A stretch of 64,000 bases of DNA from JASLBX01 sp036373915 (GCA_036373915.1 DASUUU010000109.1:62001-126000), one strand, 5' to 3'. Shown: positions 50,663 to 59,839, counted from the stretch's first letter. A program made the numbers and translations. The notes: a model not told the origin generated them from the letters alone.

Positions 50663-52945
50663 ATGACCGACGACGCGAGGGAGAGCGGTCCGGAGCAGGG
50701 TGATCGGGCCCGGCAGACGCTGGATCAGGCCCCTGAGGAGTTGCCCCCCGAGCTGAAAGAAGAGCTCGAGAAGGACATCGAACGGCTCGAGCAGGTCGGG
50801 TTCACTGACGCTACCGTCAAGACCCGGACCGAGATCCGGGCCTGGTGGCGCTGGGCGACCTTCGTGATCGCGCTCACGCTCAGCCTCTTCCACGTGTACA
50901 CCGCGATCTTCGGTCTGCTGCCCAGCCTGGAACAGCGGGGCTTCCATCTCGCGTTCGGTCTCGGGCTGGTGTTCCTCCTTTATCCGGCCAACACCTCATC
51001 GGCAATGGCGCGCGAGGCGCGGCGCGGCTGGGTGGCGACGGGCGTCGCGCTGCTGCTGATCGTGTACCTGGTCGCGACAGGCGGCGCCGATTCGCAGACC
51101 GTCATCCCCGCACTGGCCGTTATCGCGCTCGTTCAGGCGGCCCGGCATCTGCCCTGGCACATCGCCGGGATGCCGATCGCCGACATCTTGTTGGCGTTGA
51201 TGGGCTTCGCGGCGGGCGCCTACATCTTCTTCGTGTGGGAGGACCTAGCCCGAAGGCCCGCGTTGCCGACGGATCTGGACCTCATGGTGGGCACCATGGG
51301 CATCCTGATCATCCTGGTGGCCGCGCAGCGGGTGATCGGGACTCCGCTCGTCGCGGTCGCCGGACTCGTCCTGCTGTACGCCTACTGGCCGCGGGTCGAT
51401 CTGCTGCCCGACCTGCCGGGATTCCTCAACCACGCCGGGTACTCGATCGACCGCATCATCTCGACGCAGTTCCTCACCACCGAGGGCGTCTTCGGTATCC
51501 CGCTTCGGGTGTCGTCCACGTTCATCTACATGTTCATGATCTTCGCCGCCATGTTGCAGCGGACGGGGATGGAGAGGTTCTTCACCGAGTTCGCCTTTGG
51601 TGCCACGGGCCACCTCACGGGTGGGACGGCCAAGGTTGGCGTGCTGACCAGCGCATTCTCGGGAACCATCACCGGCAGTTCGATCGCCAACACCGTCGGT
51701 AACGGGGCGTTCACGATCCCGATGATGAAGCGGTCTGGCTACAAGGGCGAGTACGCCGGCGCGGTCGAGGCCGCCTCGTCCACGGGCGGCCAGCTGATGC
51801 CACCGGTCATGGGCGCGGCGGCCTTCATCATGATCGATATCACCGGCATGCCGTACGGCGACATCATCAAGGCGGCGATCGTTCCGTCCATCCTGTTCTT
51901 CGTCGCGCAGTACGTGGTGATCCACTACGACTCGAAGAAGCTCGGCATCGGGGGGCTGCCGCGCGACCAGTTGCCCAGGGTGCGCCAGCTCATCGTGCGC
52001 AAGGGTTACCTGCTCATCCCGATCGTGGTCATCTTCTGGATCCTGGCCCAGGGGCAGACGCCGCTGCGGGCCGCGACGCTCTCGATCGGCGCAGCCATTG
52101 CCGTCAACATAGTCGTCCAGCTGATCTCCTTGGCTCGCCGCCGTTGGCGGGAGATGGAGGACAAGCTCACGCCGATGGCGCTGCTGGACGGGCTGGTGGA
52201 CGCCGCCCGGCTCGCGTTGCCAATCATCGTCGCGACCGCTACTGCCGGGCTTATCGCAGGAGTCATCACCCTGACCGGTGTCGGGCTGAAGCTGGCCGGC
52301 TCGCTTGTGGACCTCGCCGGCGGCAGTCTGCTGTTCACGGCGATCTTCGCCATGATCGCCTGCTTGATCCTCGGCATGGGCGTCCCGACGACGGCGAACT
52401 ACGTCATCACCGCAACGCTGGCCGCACCGGCGATCATGACCGCGGGCGGGTTCGAGATGGAGCAGATCCTCATCGCCCACCTGTTCGTGTTCTACTTCGG
52501 CGTGCTCGCCGACATCACACCGCCGGTGTGCCTGGCCGCGTACGCAGCGTCCGGCATCGCGCAGGCCAACCCGATCCGTACCGGCGTGCACTCCGTGCGA
52601 ATCGCCCTCGGTGGGTTCGTCGTGCCGTACATGTTCCTGTTCTCGCACGAGCTGCTGCTGATCTTCGAAGAGGGGCAGAACCCGTGGGTGGCCGGCGTCC
52701 TGGCGTTCCTGACCGCATCCGCGGGCATCTCCATGCTGGGCGTCGCCGTGGTCGGCTTCCTCGATCGCAAGCTCGACTGGTGGGTGCGGATCCTGTTGGC
52801 CGCGGCTGGGCTGTTGCTGCTGAACTCGGAGAACTTCACCGACGCGATCGGGGTGGTCATCGGCGGTGTGGTCTTCTTCTGGCAATGGTGGACCGGGCCA
52901 CGGGCCCGCCGGAGGGACGAAGCGCAGGCGGCGTCGATGCGGTGA
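50663..52945 (+). CDS. TRAP transporter fused permease (DctQ-DctM type)
   Basis: 760 residues from ATG 50663. An acidic cytoplasmic N-terminus (1-65) is followed by a DctQ-like small domain of four helices and then the large DctM domain of about 12 helices. Family segments are NHAGYSIDRIISTQFLTTEG, FSGTITGSSIANTVGNGAFT, EAASSTGGQLMPPVMGAAAF and CLILGMGVPTTANYVITATL. It couples Na+ or H+ flow to uptake of the ligand delivered by the TAXI protein. miaB follows after 34 bases, with its own TAGGCT box. Confidence 0.94.
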   Translation: MTDDARESGPEQGDRARQTLDQAPEELPPELKEELEKDIERLEQVGFTDATVKTRTEIRAWWRWATFVIALTLSLFHVYTAIFGLLPSLEQRGFHLAFGLGLVFLLYPANTSSAMAREARRGWVATGVALLLIVYLVATGGADSQTVIPALAVIALVQAARHLPWHIAGMPIADILLALMGFAAGAYIFFVWEDLARRPALPTDLDLMVGTMGILIILVAAQRVIGTPLVAVAGLVLLYAYWPRVDLLPDLPGFLNHAGYSIDRIISTQFLTTEGVFGIPLRVSSTFIYMFMIFAAMLQRTGMERFFTEFAFGATGHLTGGTAKVGVLTSAFSGTITGSSIANTVGNGAFTIPMMKRSGYKGEYAGAVEAASSTGGQLMPPVMGAAAFIMIDITGMPYGDIIKAAIVPSILFFVAQYVVIHYDSKKLGIGGLPRDQLPRVRQLIVRKGYLLIPIVVIFWILAQGQTPLRAATLSIGAAIAVNIVVQLISLARRRWREMEDKLTPMALLDGLVDAARLALPIIVATATAGLIAGVITLTGVGLKLAGSLVDLAGGSLLFTAIFAMIACLILGMGVPTTANYVITATLAAPAIMTAGGFEMEQILIAHLFVFYFGVLADITPPVCLAAYAASGIAQANPIRTGVHSVRIALGGFVVPYMFLFSHELLLIFEEGQNPWVAGVLAFLTASAGISMLGVAVVGFLDRKLDWWVRILLAAAGLLLLNSENFTDAIGVVIGGVVFFWQWWTGPRARRRDEAQAASMR

Positions 52946-52962
52946 TCGTAAGGCCCAGCGCT

Positions 52963-52968
52963 TAGGCT
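52963..52968 (+). promoter_or_regulatory. Candidate -10 box of miaB
   Basis: TAGGCT 11 bases before the miaB ATG at 52980, with no Shine-Dalgarno sequence between. Would give a leader of only about five bases. Confidence 0.4.
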
Positions 52969-52979
52969 TGATTACTGAG

Positions 52980-54467
52980 ATGAGCGCGCGCACCTACGAG
53001 ATCCGCACCTTCGGGTGCCAGATGAACGTCCACGACTCCGAGCGGCTGGCCGGCCTGCTGGAGCAGGCCGGGTATGCCCGTGCCCAGGGCGGGCCGGCCG
53101 ACGTGGTGGTGCTGAACACCTGCGCGGTACGCGAGAACGCCGACAACAAGCTGTACGGCAATCTCGGCCACCTTGCGCCGATCAAGCAAGACCGTCCGGG
53201 CATGCAGATCGCGGTCGGCGGCTGCCTGGCGCAGAAGGACCGCGGCGAGATCGTCCGCCGCGCGCCGTGGGTCGACGTGGTGTTCGGCACGCACAACGTC
53301 GGGTCTCTGCCCGTGCTACTGGAACGCGCCCGGATCGCCGAGCAGGCCCAGGTCGAGATCGTCGAGGCGCTCGAGGTGTTTCCCTCGACGCTGCCATCGC
53401 GGCGAGAGAGCGCTTACGCCGCCTGGGTCGCGATAAGCGTCGGCTGCAACAACACCTGCACGTTCTGCATCGTCCCGGCGCTCCGCGGTCGCGAGCGCGA
53501 CCGGCGGCCCGGCGACGTGCTGGCCGAGGTGGAGGCTCTCGTGGCCGAGGGCGTCATCGAGGTGACGCTCCTGGGGCAGAACGTCAACGCGTACGGCGTG
53601 GAGTTCGGCGACAGGTACGCGTTCGGAAAGCTGCTGCGCGCCGTGGGCGCGGTGGACGGCCTGGAACGGGTGCGGTTCACCTCGCCGCACCCGAGGGACT
53701 TCACCGACGACGTGATCGCCGCCATGGCCGAGACGCCGACGGTGATGCCCCAGTTGCACATGCCTCTGCAATCCGGGTCGGACGCCGTCCTGCGGGCGAT
53801 GCGCAGGTCGTACCGGCAGGAGCGGTATCTCGGCATCGTCGAGAAGGTCCGAGCCGCGATGCCGGACGCCGCCATCACCACGGACATCATCGTCGGATTT
53901 CCCGGCGAATCGGACGAGGACTTCGAGCAGACGCTGCACGTCGTGCGCGAAGCCCGGTTCGCCCAGGCGTTCACGTTCCAGTACTCCAAGCGGCCGGGGA
54001 CGCCGGCGGCCGACATGGCCGGCCAGGTGCCACCGGAGGTCGTCAAGGAGCGCTACCAGCGGCTCGTCGACGTTTGTGAAGATGTCGCCTGGACCGAGAA
54101 CAAGCGGTTCGTCCGGCGCGATATCGAAGTCCTCGTAGCAGAAGGCGAGGGCCGCAAGGACGAGAACACGCACCGGCTCTCCGGCCGGGCGCGCGACAAT
54201 CGACTGGTGCACTTCTCGGTGCCTGACGGCCAGGCGCGTCCACGGCCCGGTGACATCGTCACCGTGGGTGTCACCTACGCCGCTCCCCATCACCTGGTCG
54301 CCGACTCCGCGCTGGCGGGCGGACCTTACGAGGTGAGAAGCACCCGTGCGGGCGACGCCCATGAGCGGGCGACGGCTACCGCGGCCGAGCACCGAGGAGT
54401 TCTGCTGGGGATGCCGACGGTGGGCACCCCGCCGGGAGCGGAGCCGGCGCACGCCTGCGCGTCTTGA
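52980..54467 (+). CDS. miaB: tRNA-2-methylthio-N6-dimethylallyladenosine synthase MiaB
   Basis: 495 residues from ATG 52980. Adds a methylthio group to i6A37 in tRNAs, after MiaA. UPF0004 cysteines occur in RTFGCQMN, NTCAVREN and GGCLAQKD. The radical-SAM cluster is CNNTCTFC, followed by LLGQNVNAYG, QSGSDAVLRAMRRSY and a C-terminal TRAM domain (about 375-445). The last about 50 residues form a low-complexity Ala/Pro/Gly tail not needed for the fold. Convergent with the next membrane-protein gene. Confidence 0.95.
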   Translation: MSARTYEIRTFGCQMNVHDSERLAGLLEQAGYARAQGGPADVVVLNTCAVRENADNKLYGNLGHLAPIKQDRPGMQIAVGGCLAQKDRGEIVRRAPWVDVVFGTHNVGSLPVLLERARIAEQAQVEIVEALEVFPSTLPSRRESAYAAWVAISVGCNNTCTFCIVPALRGRERDRRPGDVLAEVEALVAEGVIEVTLLGQNVNAYGVEFGDRYAFGKLLRAVGAVDGLERVRFTSPHPRDFTDDVIAAMAETPTVMPQLHMPLQSGSDAVLRAMRRSYRQERYLGIVEKVRAAMPDAAITTDIIVGFPGESDEDFEQTLHVVREARFAQAFTFQYSKRPGTPAADMAGQVPPEVVKERYQRLVDVCEDVAWTENKRFVRRDIEVLVAEGEGRKDENTHRLSGRARDNRLVHFSVPDGQARPRPGDIVTVGVTYAAPHHLVADSALAGGPYEVRSTRAGDAHERATATAAEHRGVLLGMPTVGTPPGAEPAHACAS

Positions 54468-54482
54468 CCAGGCGGGCTGTCG

Positions 54483-55016
54483 TCAACCCTCGCCCGAAGC
54501 GGGTGGGTAAGGGTAGTGGACCGTGAACCGGTCGCGCAGCGCCTCACGCAAGTGGACGCGTGACCGGTCGGCAATGGACAACGTCCCCAGGGCACCGATC
54601 GCACCGAGGGCCCAGGCCACCGGCGTTGTGGCGCCGTCCGGCACCCGCTCGAGCAACCACCAGTCTCGGGCCGGCGCGATGACGAGCAACGCGGTCAGAG
54701 CTGCGCCCATGACGATGCCCTTGCGCCGTGGGCGAGGGACCTCGGGCGGCGGCTGGCTCTGCCACAGAGCCGCCACCCCCATGATGGCCAGCGCCAGCCC
54801 GAGTACACCCCCGAGCCCGCGGGTGTCCCACACCACCGAGAACGCCCCGGCAGTGATGAGAATGCGAGACAGCATCGGGGCCGCGCCCGCGTACCTCAAA
54901 GCCGGCAACCAGGCGAGTGAGATGCCGACGCCGAGCAGGACGACGGTCGCGGCGGCGGCGACGCGTAGCGCTTCGCTGGACTCGATCACAGTCGATATTC
55001 GACCACGACCCACCAT
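54483..55016 (-). CDS. Predicted integral membrane protein, unknown function
   Basis: 177 residues from ATG 55014-55016. Five hydrophobic stretches are visible, at about 18-38 (AAAATVVLLGVGISLAWLP), 42-60, 66-84, 101-118 and 131-150, with a C-terminal soluble tail RVHLREALRDRFTVHYPYPP. No catalytic motif was found. The frame extends upstream to 55322, but that part is Ser/Thr/Pro shadow of the LigB-like gene. Conserved position between miaB and miaA in actinobacteria suggests a real gene; the family is not recognised. Confidence 0.65.
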   Translation of the reverse strand: MVGRGRISTVIESSEALRVAAAATVVLLGVGISLAWLPALRYAGAAPMLSRILITAGAFSVVWDTRGLGGVLGLALAIMGVAALWQSQPPPEVPRPRRKGIVMGAALTALLVIAPARDWWLLERVPDGATTPVAWALGAIGALGTLSIADRSRVHLREALRDRFTVHYPYPPASGEG

Positions 55017-55059
55017 GGGGATCGGCGACAACCCGGCGGTGTGTTCGGTGATCGTGGGA

Positions 55060-55065
55060 TAACCT
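55060..55065 (+). promoter_or_regulatory. Leaderless -10 box of the LigB-like gene
   Basis: TAACCT followed by six bases and GTG 55072, with no Shine-Dalgarno sequence. Part of the recurring TANNNT-N6/7-start pattern. Confidence 0.5.
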
Positions 55066-55071
55066 CGCATC

Positions 55072-55779
55072 GTGTTAGTCGCTGCCGCCGTGTGCCCGCA
55101 TCCACCGGGGATCGTGCCCGAGCTCGCGAGGGGTGCCGCTGACGAGCTCACCGGGCTGAGGCAGGCATGCACCGCGGCACTCGACGCCGTCGCGGTCGCG
55201 GCGCCGGAATTACTGGTCGTCGTGGGCTCGGGCGACGAGACCAGGAGCGTTCCATCCGGGTCGAAGGGAACATTCGCGGCGTACGGGGCGGACGTAACCG
55301 TGACGTTGGGCAGCGGCGACACCAGCGACGCCGCGCTCGCGCTGCCGTTGCTCGTGGGTGCGTGGTTGCTCGACCGGTACGGCTGGGATGGGCCGGTGCA
55401 GGGAGAACTCGTCGCTCGAGACGCCGCCGTCGAGGAGTGTGTGTCGCTCGGCAGCCGGTTTGCAGAACACGCCGACCGGGTCGCAATGCTGGTGATGGGA
55501 GATGGCGCGGTGGGCCGTACCGCTCAGGCGCCGAGACCGTTCGACCCGCGCGCCGAGGAGTTCGACCGTGCTGTTGTCGCTGCGCTCGATTCCGGCGATC
55601 CGGCCGGCCTGGAGGCTCTGGATCCGGTCGTGGCCCGCGAGGTGGGAGCGGCCGGATTCGCGGCGTGGCAGGTTCTCGCGGGCGCTGCCGGCGAGGTGAT
55701 CTTCGATGCCGAGATCCTTTACCACCGGGCACCGCTCGGCGTGGGCTATTTCGTGGCCGTATGGGAGCGCCACGGCTGA
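55072..55779 (+). CDS. Class III extradiol dioxygenase (LigB)-like protein
   Basis: 235 residues from GTG 55072. The start MLVAAAVCPHPPGIVPELAR with the CPHPP metal-type motif, followed by ELLVVVGSGDETR and VMGDGAV, resembles the LigB-superfamily proteins of which mycobacterial Rv2728c, also encoded near miaA, is one. A true ring-cleavage activity is not shown for this subgroup. Conserved neighbourhood in actinobacteria. The cysteine in MLVAAAVC is embedded and does not indicate a lipobox. Confidence 0.75.
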   Translation: MLVAAAVCPHPPGIVPELARGAADELTGLRQACTAALDAVAVAAPELLVVVGSGDETRSVPSGSKGTFAAYGADVTVTLGSGDTSDAALALPLLVGAWLLDRYGWDGPVQGELVARDAAVEECVSLGSRFAEHADRVAMLVMGDGAVGRTAQAPRPFDPRAEEFDRAVVAALDSGDPAGLEALDPVVAREVGAAGFAAWQVLAGAAGEVIFDAEILYHRAPLGVGYFVAVWERHG

Positions 55780-55849
55780 CCCCGCCGCACAGGCGCACCC
55801 GTTGGACGGGCAGGACGCCGCAGGCCTACATTCTCCGCGGCCGGCTAGC

Positions 55850-55859
55850 TCACCTGATC
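55850..55859 (-). repeat. Solitary GATCAGGTGA copy after the MT0933-like gene
   Basis: TCACCTGATC at 55850-55859 (GATCAGGTGA on the minus strand) lies eight bases beyond the stop codon of the minus-strand gene ending at 55868. The same decamer makes up arrays A and B. A single copy can be chance, but its position at a gene 3' end between convergent genes matches the arrays. Confidence 0.5.
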
Positions 55860-55867
55860 GGCGGGCG

Positions 55868-56119
55868 CTACTGCCGATCGCCGCCGGTGGTGTCGCTCGT
55901 CCTGTGGGTTTCGGTGGCGTCGGTCGTCGCTTCGGAGCCGGCCTCGTCGCTATCGGTCCAGTCGGCTACGGCCTCCTGGGCCTTGTCGATGTGTTCGCTG
56001 TACTTTCCGCCGGTCTTCTCGTCGGCGAAGTCGGCGGCCTTGTCGACACCTTTCTTGATCTTGTCGCCATGCTTATCGACCGCGTCGCTGATCTTGTCCT
56101 TGAACTCACCTACGCCCAT
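55868..56119 (-). CDS. MT0933-like (Rv0909 family) antitoxin protein, orphan
   Basis: 83 residues from ATG 56117-56119. Lys/Asp-rich amphipathic repeats (EFKDKISDAVDKHGDKIKKG, VDKAADFADEKTGGKYSEH) match the MT0933/Rv0909-type antitoxin family, followed by an acidic Thr/Ser tail. The Rv0909 partner toxin is Rv0910 (SRPBCC/polyketide-cyclase-like); none is adjacent here, and miaA lies upstream on the other strand. Many actinobacteria carry solitary copies that may be stress-related rather than antitoxins. Confidence 0.75.
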   Translation of the reverse strand: MGVGEFKDKISDAVDKHGDKIKKGVDKAADFADEKTGGKYSEHIDKAQEAVADWTDSDEAGSEATTDATETHRTSDTTGGDRQ

Positions 56120-56208
56120 GATTTACCCCGAACTCGTACAAGCAGTTGATTCCTCATGTCTAGCGGTGTCGTGCAGCTGCCTGCAATCGGTTCGGCAGGA
56201 TTGGCCCG

Positions 56209-57141
56209 GTGAGCAGGATTCCCGTCGTGGCGGTCGTCGGACCTACCGCCGCCGGCAAGAGCGAGCTTGCCGTGGAGCTCGCCCGTGCCGTCGGCGGCGA
56301 GATCGTCAACGCCGATTCGATGCAGCTCTATCGCGGCATGGATATCGGCACGGCGAAGCTGACCGCGAAAGAGCGCAAGGGAGTGCCGCACCACCTGCTC
56401 GATGTCCTTGACGTGACCGAGACCGCGACCGTGGCGGAGTTCCAGCAACTCGCGAGGTCGATCATCGGCGACTGTCTGGATCGGGGTGTGCCGCCGATAG
56501 TGGTCGGCGGCAGCGCCCTCTACGTCCGCGCGGTGCTGGATCGGTTCGAGTTCCCCGGCACCGATCCCGAGCTTCGCGCGAGGTTGGAATCCGAGCTGGC
56601 GGCCGTCGGACCCGCCGCGCTCCACGAACGCCTAAGAGAAACGGATCCGGTCGCAGCTTCGACGATCCTGCCCACCAATGGACGCCGGATCGTGCGTGCC
56701 CTAGAGGTGATCGAACTTACCGGACGTCCGTACACCGCGTCGCTTCCCGCCAAGGAGTACGCCTTCGACGAGGCGGTCCAGATCGGCCTCGAGGTGCCCC
56801 GTGCGGATCTGGACGCCCGGATCGCCGCCAGGGTCGACCGGATGTGGCTCCGTGGCTTCGTCGACGAGGTGAGCCGGCTGGAGTCCCGCGGGCTTCGCGC
56901 GGGCCGCACTGCCAGCCGGGCACTGGGGTACGCGCAGGTGCTGCGGTTTCTGGGAGGGGAGTGGACGGAGGACCACGCCCGGGCAGAGACGATCAGGGCG
57001 ACGCGCCGGTTCGCCCGGCGGCAAGATTCGTGGTTCGGCAAGGACGACCGGATCCGGTGGCTGCCGTACAACGATCCGGAACTCGTTGTGCGGGCCGTTG
57101 AACTCCTCCGGCGAGCAGGGGCATACGATCGACGCCCGTGA
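56209..57141 (+). CDS. miaA: tRNA dimethylallyltransferase MiaA
   Basis: 310 residues from GTG 56209. Transfers dimethylallyl to A37 of tRNAs reading UNN codons; MiaB acts next. P-loop VGPTAAGKSELA (10-21), NADSMQLYRGMDIGTAK and VVGGSALYVRAVLD are present, along with the tRNA-clamping helices and the C-terminal RRFARRQDSWFGKD. The stop overlaps dapF as GTGA. Confidence 0.95.
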   Translation: MSRIPVVAVVGPTAAGKSELAVELARAVGGEIVNADSMQLYRGMDIGTAKLTAKERKGVPHHLLDVLDVTETATVAEFQQLARSIIGDCLDRGVPPIVVGGSALYVRAVLDRFEFPGTDPELRARLESELAAVGPAALHERLRETDPVAASTILPTNGRRIVRALEVIELTGRPYTASLPAKEYAFDEAVQIGLEVPRADLDARIAARVDRMWLRGFVDEVSRLESRGLRAGRTASRALGYAQVLRFLGGEWTEDHARAETIRATRRFARRQDSWFGKDDRIRWLPYNDPELVVRAVELLRRAGAYDRRP

Positions 57142-57995
57142 CCACCTTCCGCTTCGTCAAGGGACACGGGACCGAGAACGACTTCGTGCTGCTGCCCGAC
57201 CCGGATGGGTCGGCGTATCCCGCCCTGAGCGCGACGACGGTCAGCCGGCTGACCAACCGCCATGCGGGGATCGGAGCCGACGGTGTGATCCGAATAGTTC
57301 GCAGCGAACACGTGGACGAGGCGAAGGCCGTCGCCGACGACGCCGAGTGGTTCATGGACTACCGGAACGCCGACGGCTCGATCGCCGAAATGTGCGGCAA
57401 CGGCATCCGAGTTATGGCGCTGTACCTCTGGGAGTCGGGGCTGGTGCACAAGCCGGTCCTGCCGCTGGCTACTCGTGGCGGAATCCGGACCGTCCATGCG
57501 GAGAAGTCCGGCGCGATCACCGTCGAGATGGGCCCGGCCCACCCGGCGGCGACGAGGGTGCAGTCATTCGTCCGCATCGGCGATCGGCAGTGGCCGGCGA
57601 TGCCGGTGTCGGTCCCCAATCCCCATGCCGTCGTGTTCGTGAACGATCTGGACGAGCCGGGTCGGCTGGTCGAGCCGCCGACCCTCAAGCCGGCATCGGT
57701 GTTCCCGGACGGAGCCAACGTCGAGTTCGTCGTACCCCGCGGCGACCGCCACATCGCCATGCGAGTCTGGGAGCGAGGGGTGGGTGAGACCAGGTCCTGC
57801 GGCACGGGTGTTTGCGCTGCCGCCTGGGCGGCGATGCGGCGAGACGGTGTGGGCCGGGGTCAGACCTACCGGGTCGATGTCGCGGGCGGCAGCCTGGACG
57901 TGTCCGAGCGGCCGGACGGTGTGCTGATTCTGACCGGGCCGGCGGTTCTCGGTGTGTCCGGAACTGTCGAACTCACCGACGCCGATGTGACGTAG
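57138..57995 (+). CDS. dapF: Diaminopimelate epimerase
   Basis: 285 residues from GTG 57138. Converts LL- to meso-diaminopimelate for peptidoglycan and lysine. Both catalytic cysteines are visible: Cys86 in MCGNGIR and Cys221 in RSCGTGVCAAAW. KGHGTENDF at the start is the family form of the GxxNDF motif. It completes, with dapA and dapB, three DAP-pathway genes in the window. Confidence 0.95.
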   Translation: MTTFRFVKGHGTENDFVLLPDPDGSAYPALSATTVSRLTNRHAGIGADGVIRIVRSEHVDEAKAVADDAEWFMDYRNADGSIAEMCGNGIRVMALYLWESGLVHKPVLPLATRGGIRTVHAEKSGAITVEMGPAHPAATRVQSFVRIGDRQWPAMPVSVPNPHAVVFVNDLDEPGRLVEPPTLKPASVFPDGANVEFVVPRGDRHIAMRVWERGVGETRSCGTGVCAAAWAAMRRDGVGRGQTYRVDVAGGSLDVSERPDGVLILTGPAVLGVSGTVELTDADVT

Positions 57996-58052
57996 GTCAC
58001 TGCATCTTTGCGGGGCGCCCATACGTCTTACTTGGTAACAGGGGAGGGCGGC

Positions 58053-58220
58053 ATGAGCGGACCTGATCGGCAACGCCGCGAAGCGGTGTTGCACGAATTC
58101 GCGATGCGTAGTCGCCGCCGGGCGCAGAGTCAGCTGGCGCGGCGAGCAGCGGCCATGCGGGCTGCGGCGGCGCTGCGCCTGGCCGCATCGACCACCCGAA
58201 GCAGTCGCCCATCGGCGTGA
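58053..58220 (+). CDS. Small basic protein between dapF and hflX
   Basis: 55 residues from ATG 58053, with the strong Shine-Dalgarno GGGGAGGG. The product is Arg/Ala-rich (QRREAVLHEFAMRSRRRAQS, then RRAAAMRAAAALRLAAS), net strongly basic and helical. I do not recognise it. The good ribosome-binding site and clear position are in its favour; low-complexity composition is against. A frame extending upstream to 58008 is not needed. Confidence 0.45.
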   Translation: MSGPDRQRREAVLHEFAMRSRRRAQSQLARRAAAMRAAAALRLAASTTRSSRPSA

Positions 58221-58227
58221 ACGTGCG

Positions 58228-58274
58228 GCGAACCTCCAAGGCGAACGTCCAAAGGCAAACCTTTAAGGCGAGCA
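58228..58274 (+). repeat. Imperfect 13-14 base tandem repeat in the hflX leader
   Basis: GGCGAACCTCCAA (58228-58240), GGCGAACGTCCAA (58241-58253), AGGCAAACCTTTAA (58254-58267) and a partial GGCGAGC (58268-58274). It lies after the small basic-protein gene and about 110 bases before hflX. It may be a translational or transcription-factor repeat site; no known consensus is matched. Confidence 0.7.
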
Positions 58275-58384
58275 TGATGGCGGGCGATCCTGCGGTGATT
58301 AAGTAGATGCCATCCAGCCCGGTGACATGTCAGGCTTGAAGGGCGGGGAACACCGCACCAGTCACCGGTGTTGAAGGCAGGAGC

Positions 58385-59839
58385 ATGACAGCACGAACAC
58401 GGCATAGCTATGACCCATACCGCGTCGACGAGCCGGAGGCTCCGTCCGCGGACGAAAGGCTGCCTACTTCCGGTGAGTTCGATCTGGCCGAGCGGCTGTC
58501 GCTGAAGCGAGTCGCGGGGCTGTCGACCGAGCTTCAGGACATCACCGAAGTCGAGTATCGCCGGCTGCGCCTGGAGCGCGTCGTGCTGGTCGGCGTGTGG
58601 ACAGACGGCACATCCCATGCCGCGGAGAATTCCCTAGCCGAGTTGGCCGCGCTCACCGAAACGGCCGGGGCGGTTGTGCTCGAAGGCCTCATCCAGCGCC
58701 GGAACAAGCCTGATCCGGCGACGTTCATCGGATCGGGCAAGGTTGCCGAGCTCCGCGAAGTGGTCTTGTCATCCGGTGCCGACACCGTGATCTGCGATGG
58801 TGAGCTGTCGGCCGCCCAACTGCGTAATCTGGAGGATGCGGTCAAGGTCAAGGTCGTCGACCGAACCGCGCTGATCCTGGACATCTTCGCCCAGCATGCG
58901 AAGAGCAAGGAAGGCAAGGCCCAGGTCGAACTCGCCCAGCTCGAGTACATGGCCCAGCGGCTTCGCGGCTGGGGTGGCACGCTGTCGCGACAGGCCGGTG
59001 GCCGGGCCGGGGGCGTAGGTGGCGGCGTGGGTACTCGTGGCCCAGGCGAGACGAAGATCGAGACTGATCGGCGGCGGATCCGGACCCGGATGGCCAGGCT
59101 CCGCCGTGAGCTCTCCGGCATGAAGACCGCACGTGAGACAAAGAAGGCAGAACGGCGCCGCCATTCGGTGCCGGCGGTCGTCATCGCCGGATACACCAAC
59201 GCCGGCAAGTCGTCGCTGCTCAACCGCCTGACCGACGCCGGTGTACTCGTCGAAGACGCGCTGTTCGCCACCCTGGACCCAACCGTGCGCAGGGCCCGTA
59301 CCTCGGACGGCCGGGTGTTCACGCTGGCGGACACGGTGGGATTCGTCCGACACTTGCCGCACGAGCTGGTGGAGGCATTCCGGTCGACGCTCGAGGAGGT
59401 CGGGGAAGCCGACCTGGTGTTGCACGTCGTCGACGGATCGCACGCCGACCCTGAAGGACAACTCGCCACCGTGCGATCCGTTCTCGCTGAGGTGGACGCG
59501 GAAGACGTCCCGGAGATCGTAGTGATCAACAAGATCGACGCGGCGGACGACGCCACGGTTGCGCGCCTGTTGCGGGCCGAGCCGCATGCGGTGCCGGTCT
59601 GCGCCCGTACCGGTGAGGGCATCGACAAGCTGCAAGCCCTCATCGAGAGCGAGTTGCCCAAGCCACCGGTCGAGATCGAGGCACTTGTGCCGTACGAGCG
59701 GGGTGAGCTGGTTTCGCGGGTGCACCGGTCGGGAGAGGTGCTTTCGATAGAGCACGAGACCGCCGGTACCCGAGTGCACGCGCGGGTCTCCGAGTCCCTT
59801 GCGGCCGCGCTCGAGCCGTACGTCGCACCGATCAGGTGA
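58385..59839 (+). CDS. hflX: GTPase HflX
   Basis: 484 residues. A ribosome-associated GTPase that splits or rescues stalled ribosomes under stress. The N-terminal HflX domain (about 60-210) has FIGSGKVAEL, DGELSAAQLRNLE and the GGVGTRGPGETKIETDRR region. The G domain has GYTNAGKSS (about 269), DTVGFVRHLPHELV and NKID. The C-terminal end APYVAPIR-stop is read from the first GATCAGGTGA copy of array B. A poorly conserved N-terminal extension (1-45) is usual. Confidence 0.94.
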   Translation: MTARTRHSYDPYRVDEPEAPSADERLPTSGEFDLAERLSLKRVAGLSTELQDITEVEYRRLRLERVVLVGVWTDGTSHAAENSLAELAALTETAGAVVLEGLIQRRNKPDPATFIGSGKVAELREVVLSSGADTVICDGELSAAQLRNLEDAVKVKVVDRTALILDIFAQHAKSKEGKAQVELAQLEYMAQRLRGWGGTLSRQAGGRAGGVGGGVGTRGPGETKIETDRRRIRTRMARLRRELSGMKTARETKKAERRRHSVPAVVIAGYTNAGKSSLLNRLTDAGVLVEDALFATLDPTVRRARTSDGRVFTLADTVGFVRHLPHELVEAFRSTLEEVGEADLVLHVVDGSHADPEGQLATVRSVLAEVDAEDVPEIVVINKIDAADDATVARLLRAEPHAVPVCARTGEGIDKLQALIESELPKPPVEIEALVPYERGELVSRVHRSGEVLSIEHETAGTRVHARVSESLAAALEPYVAPIR

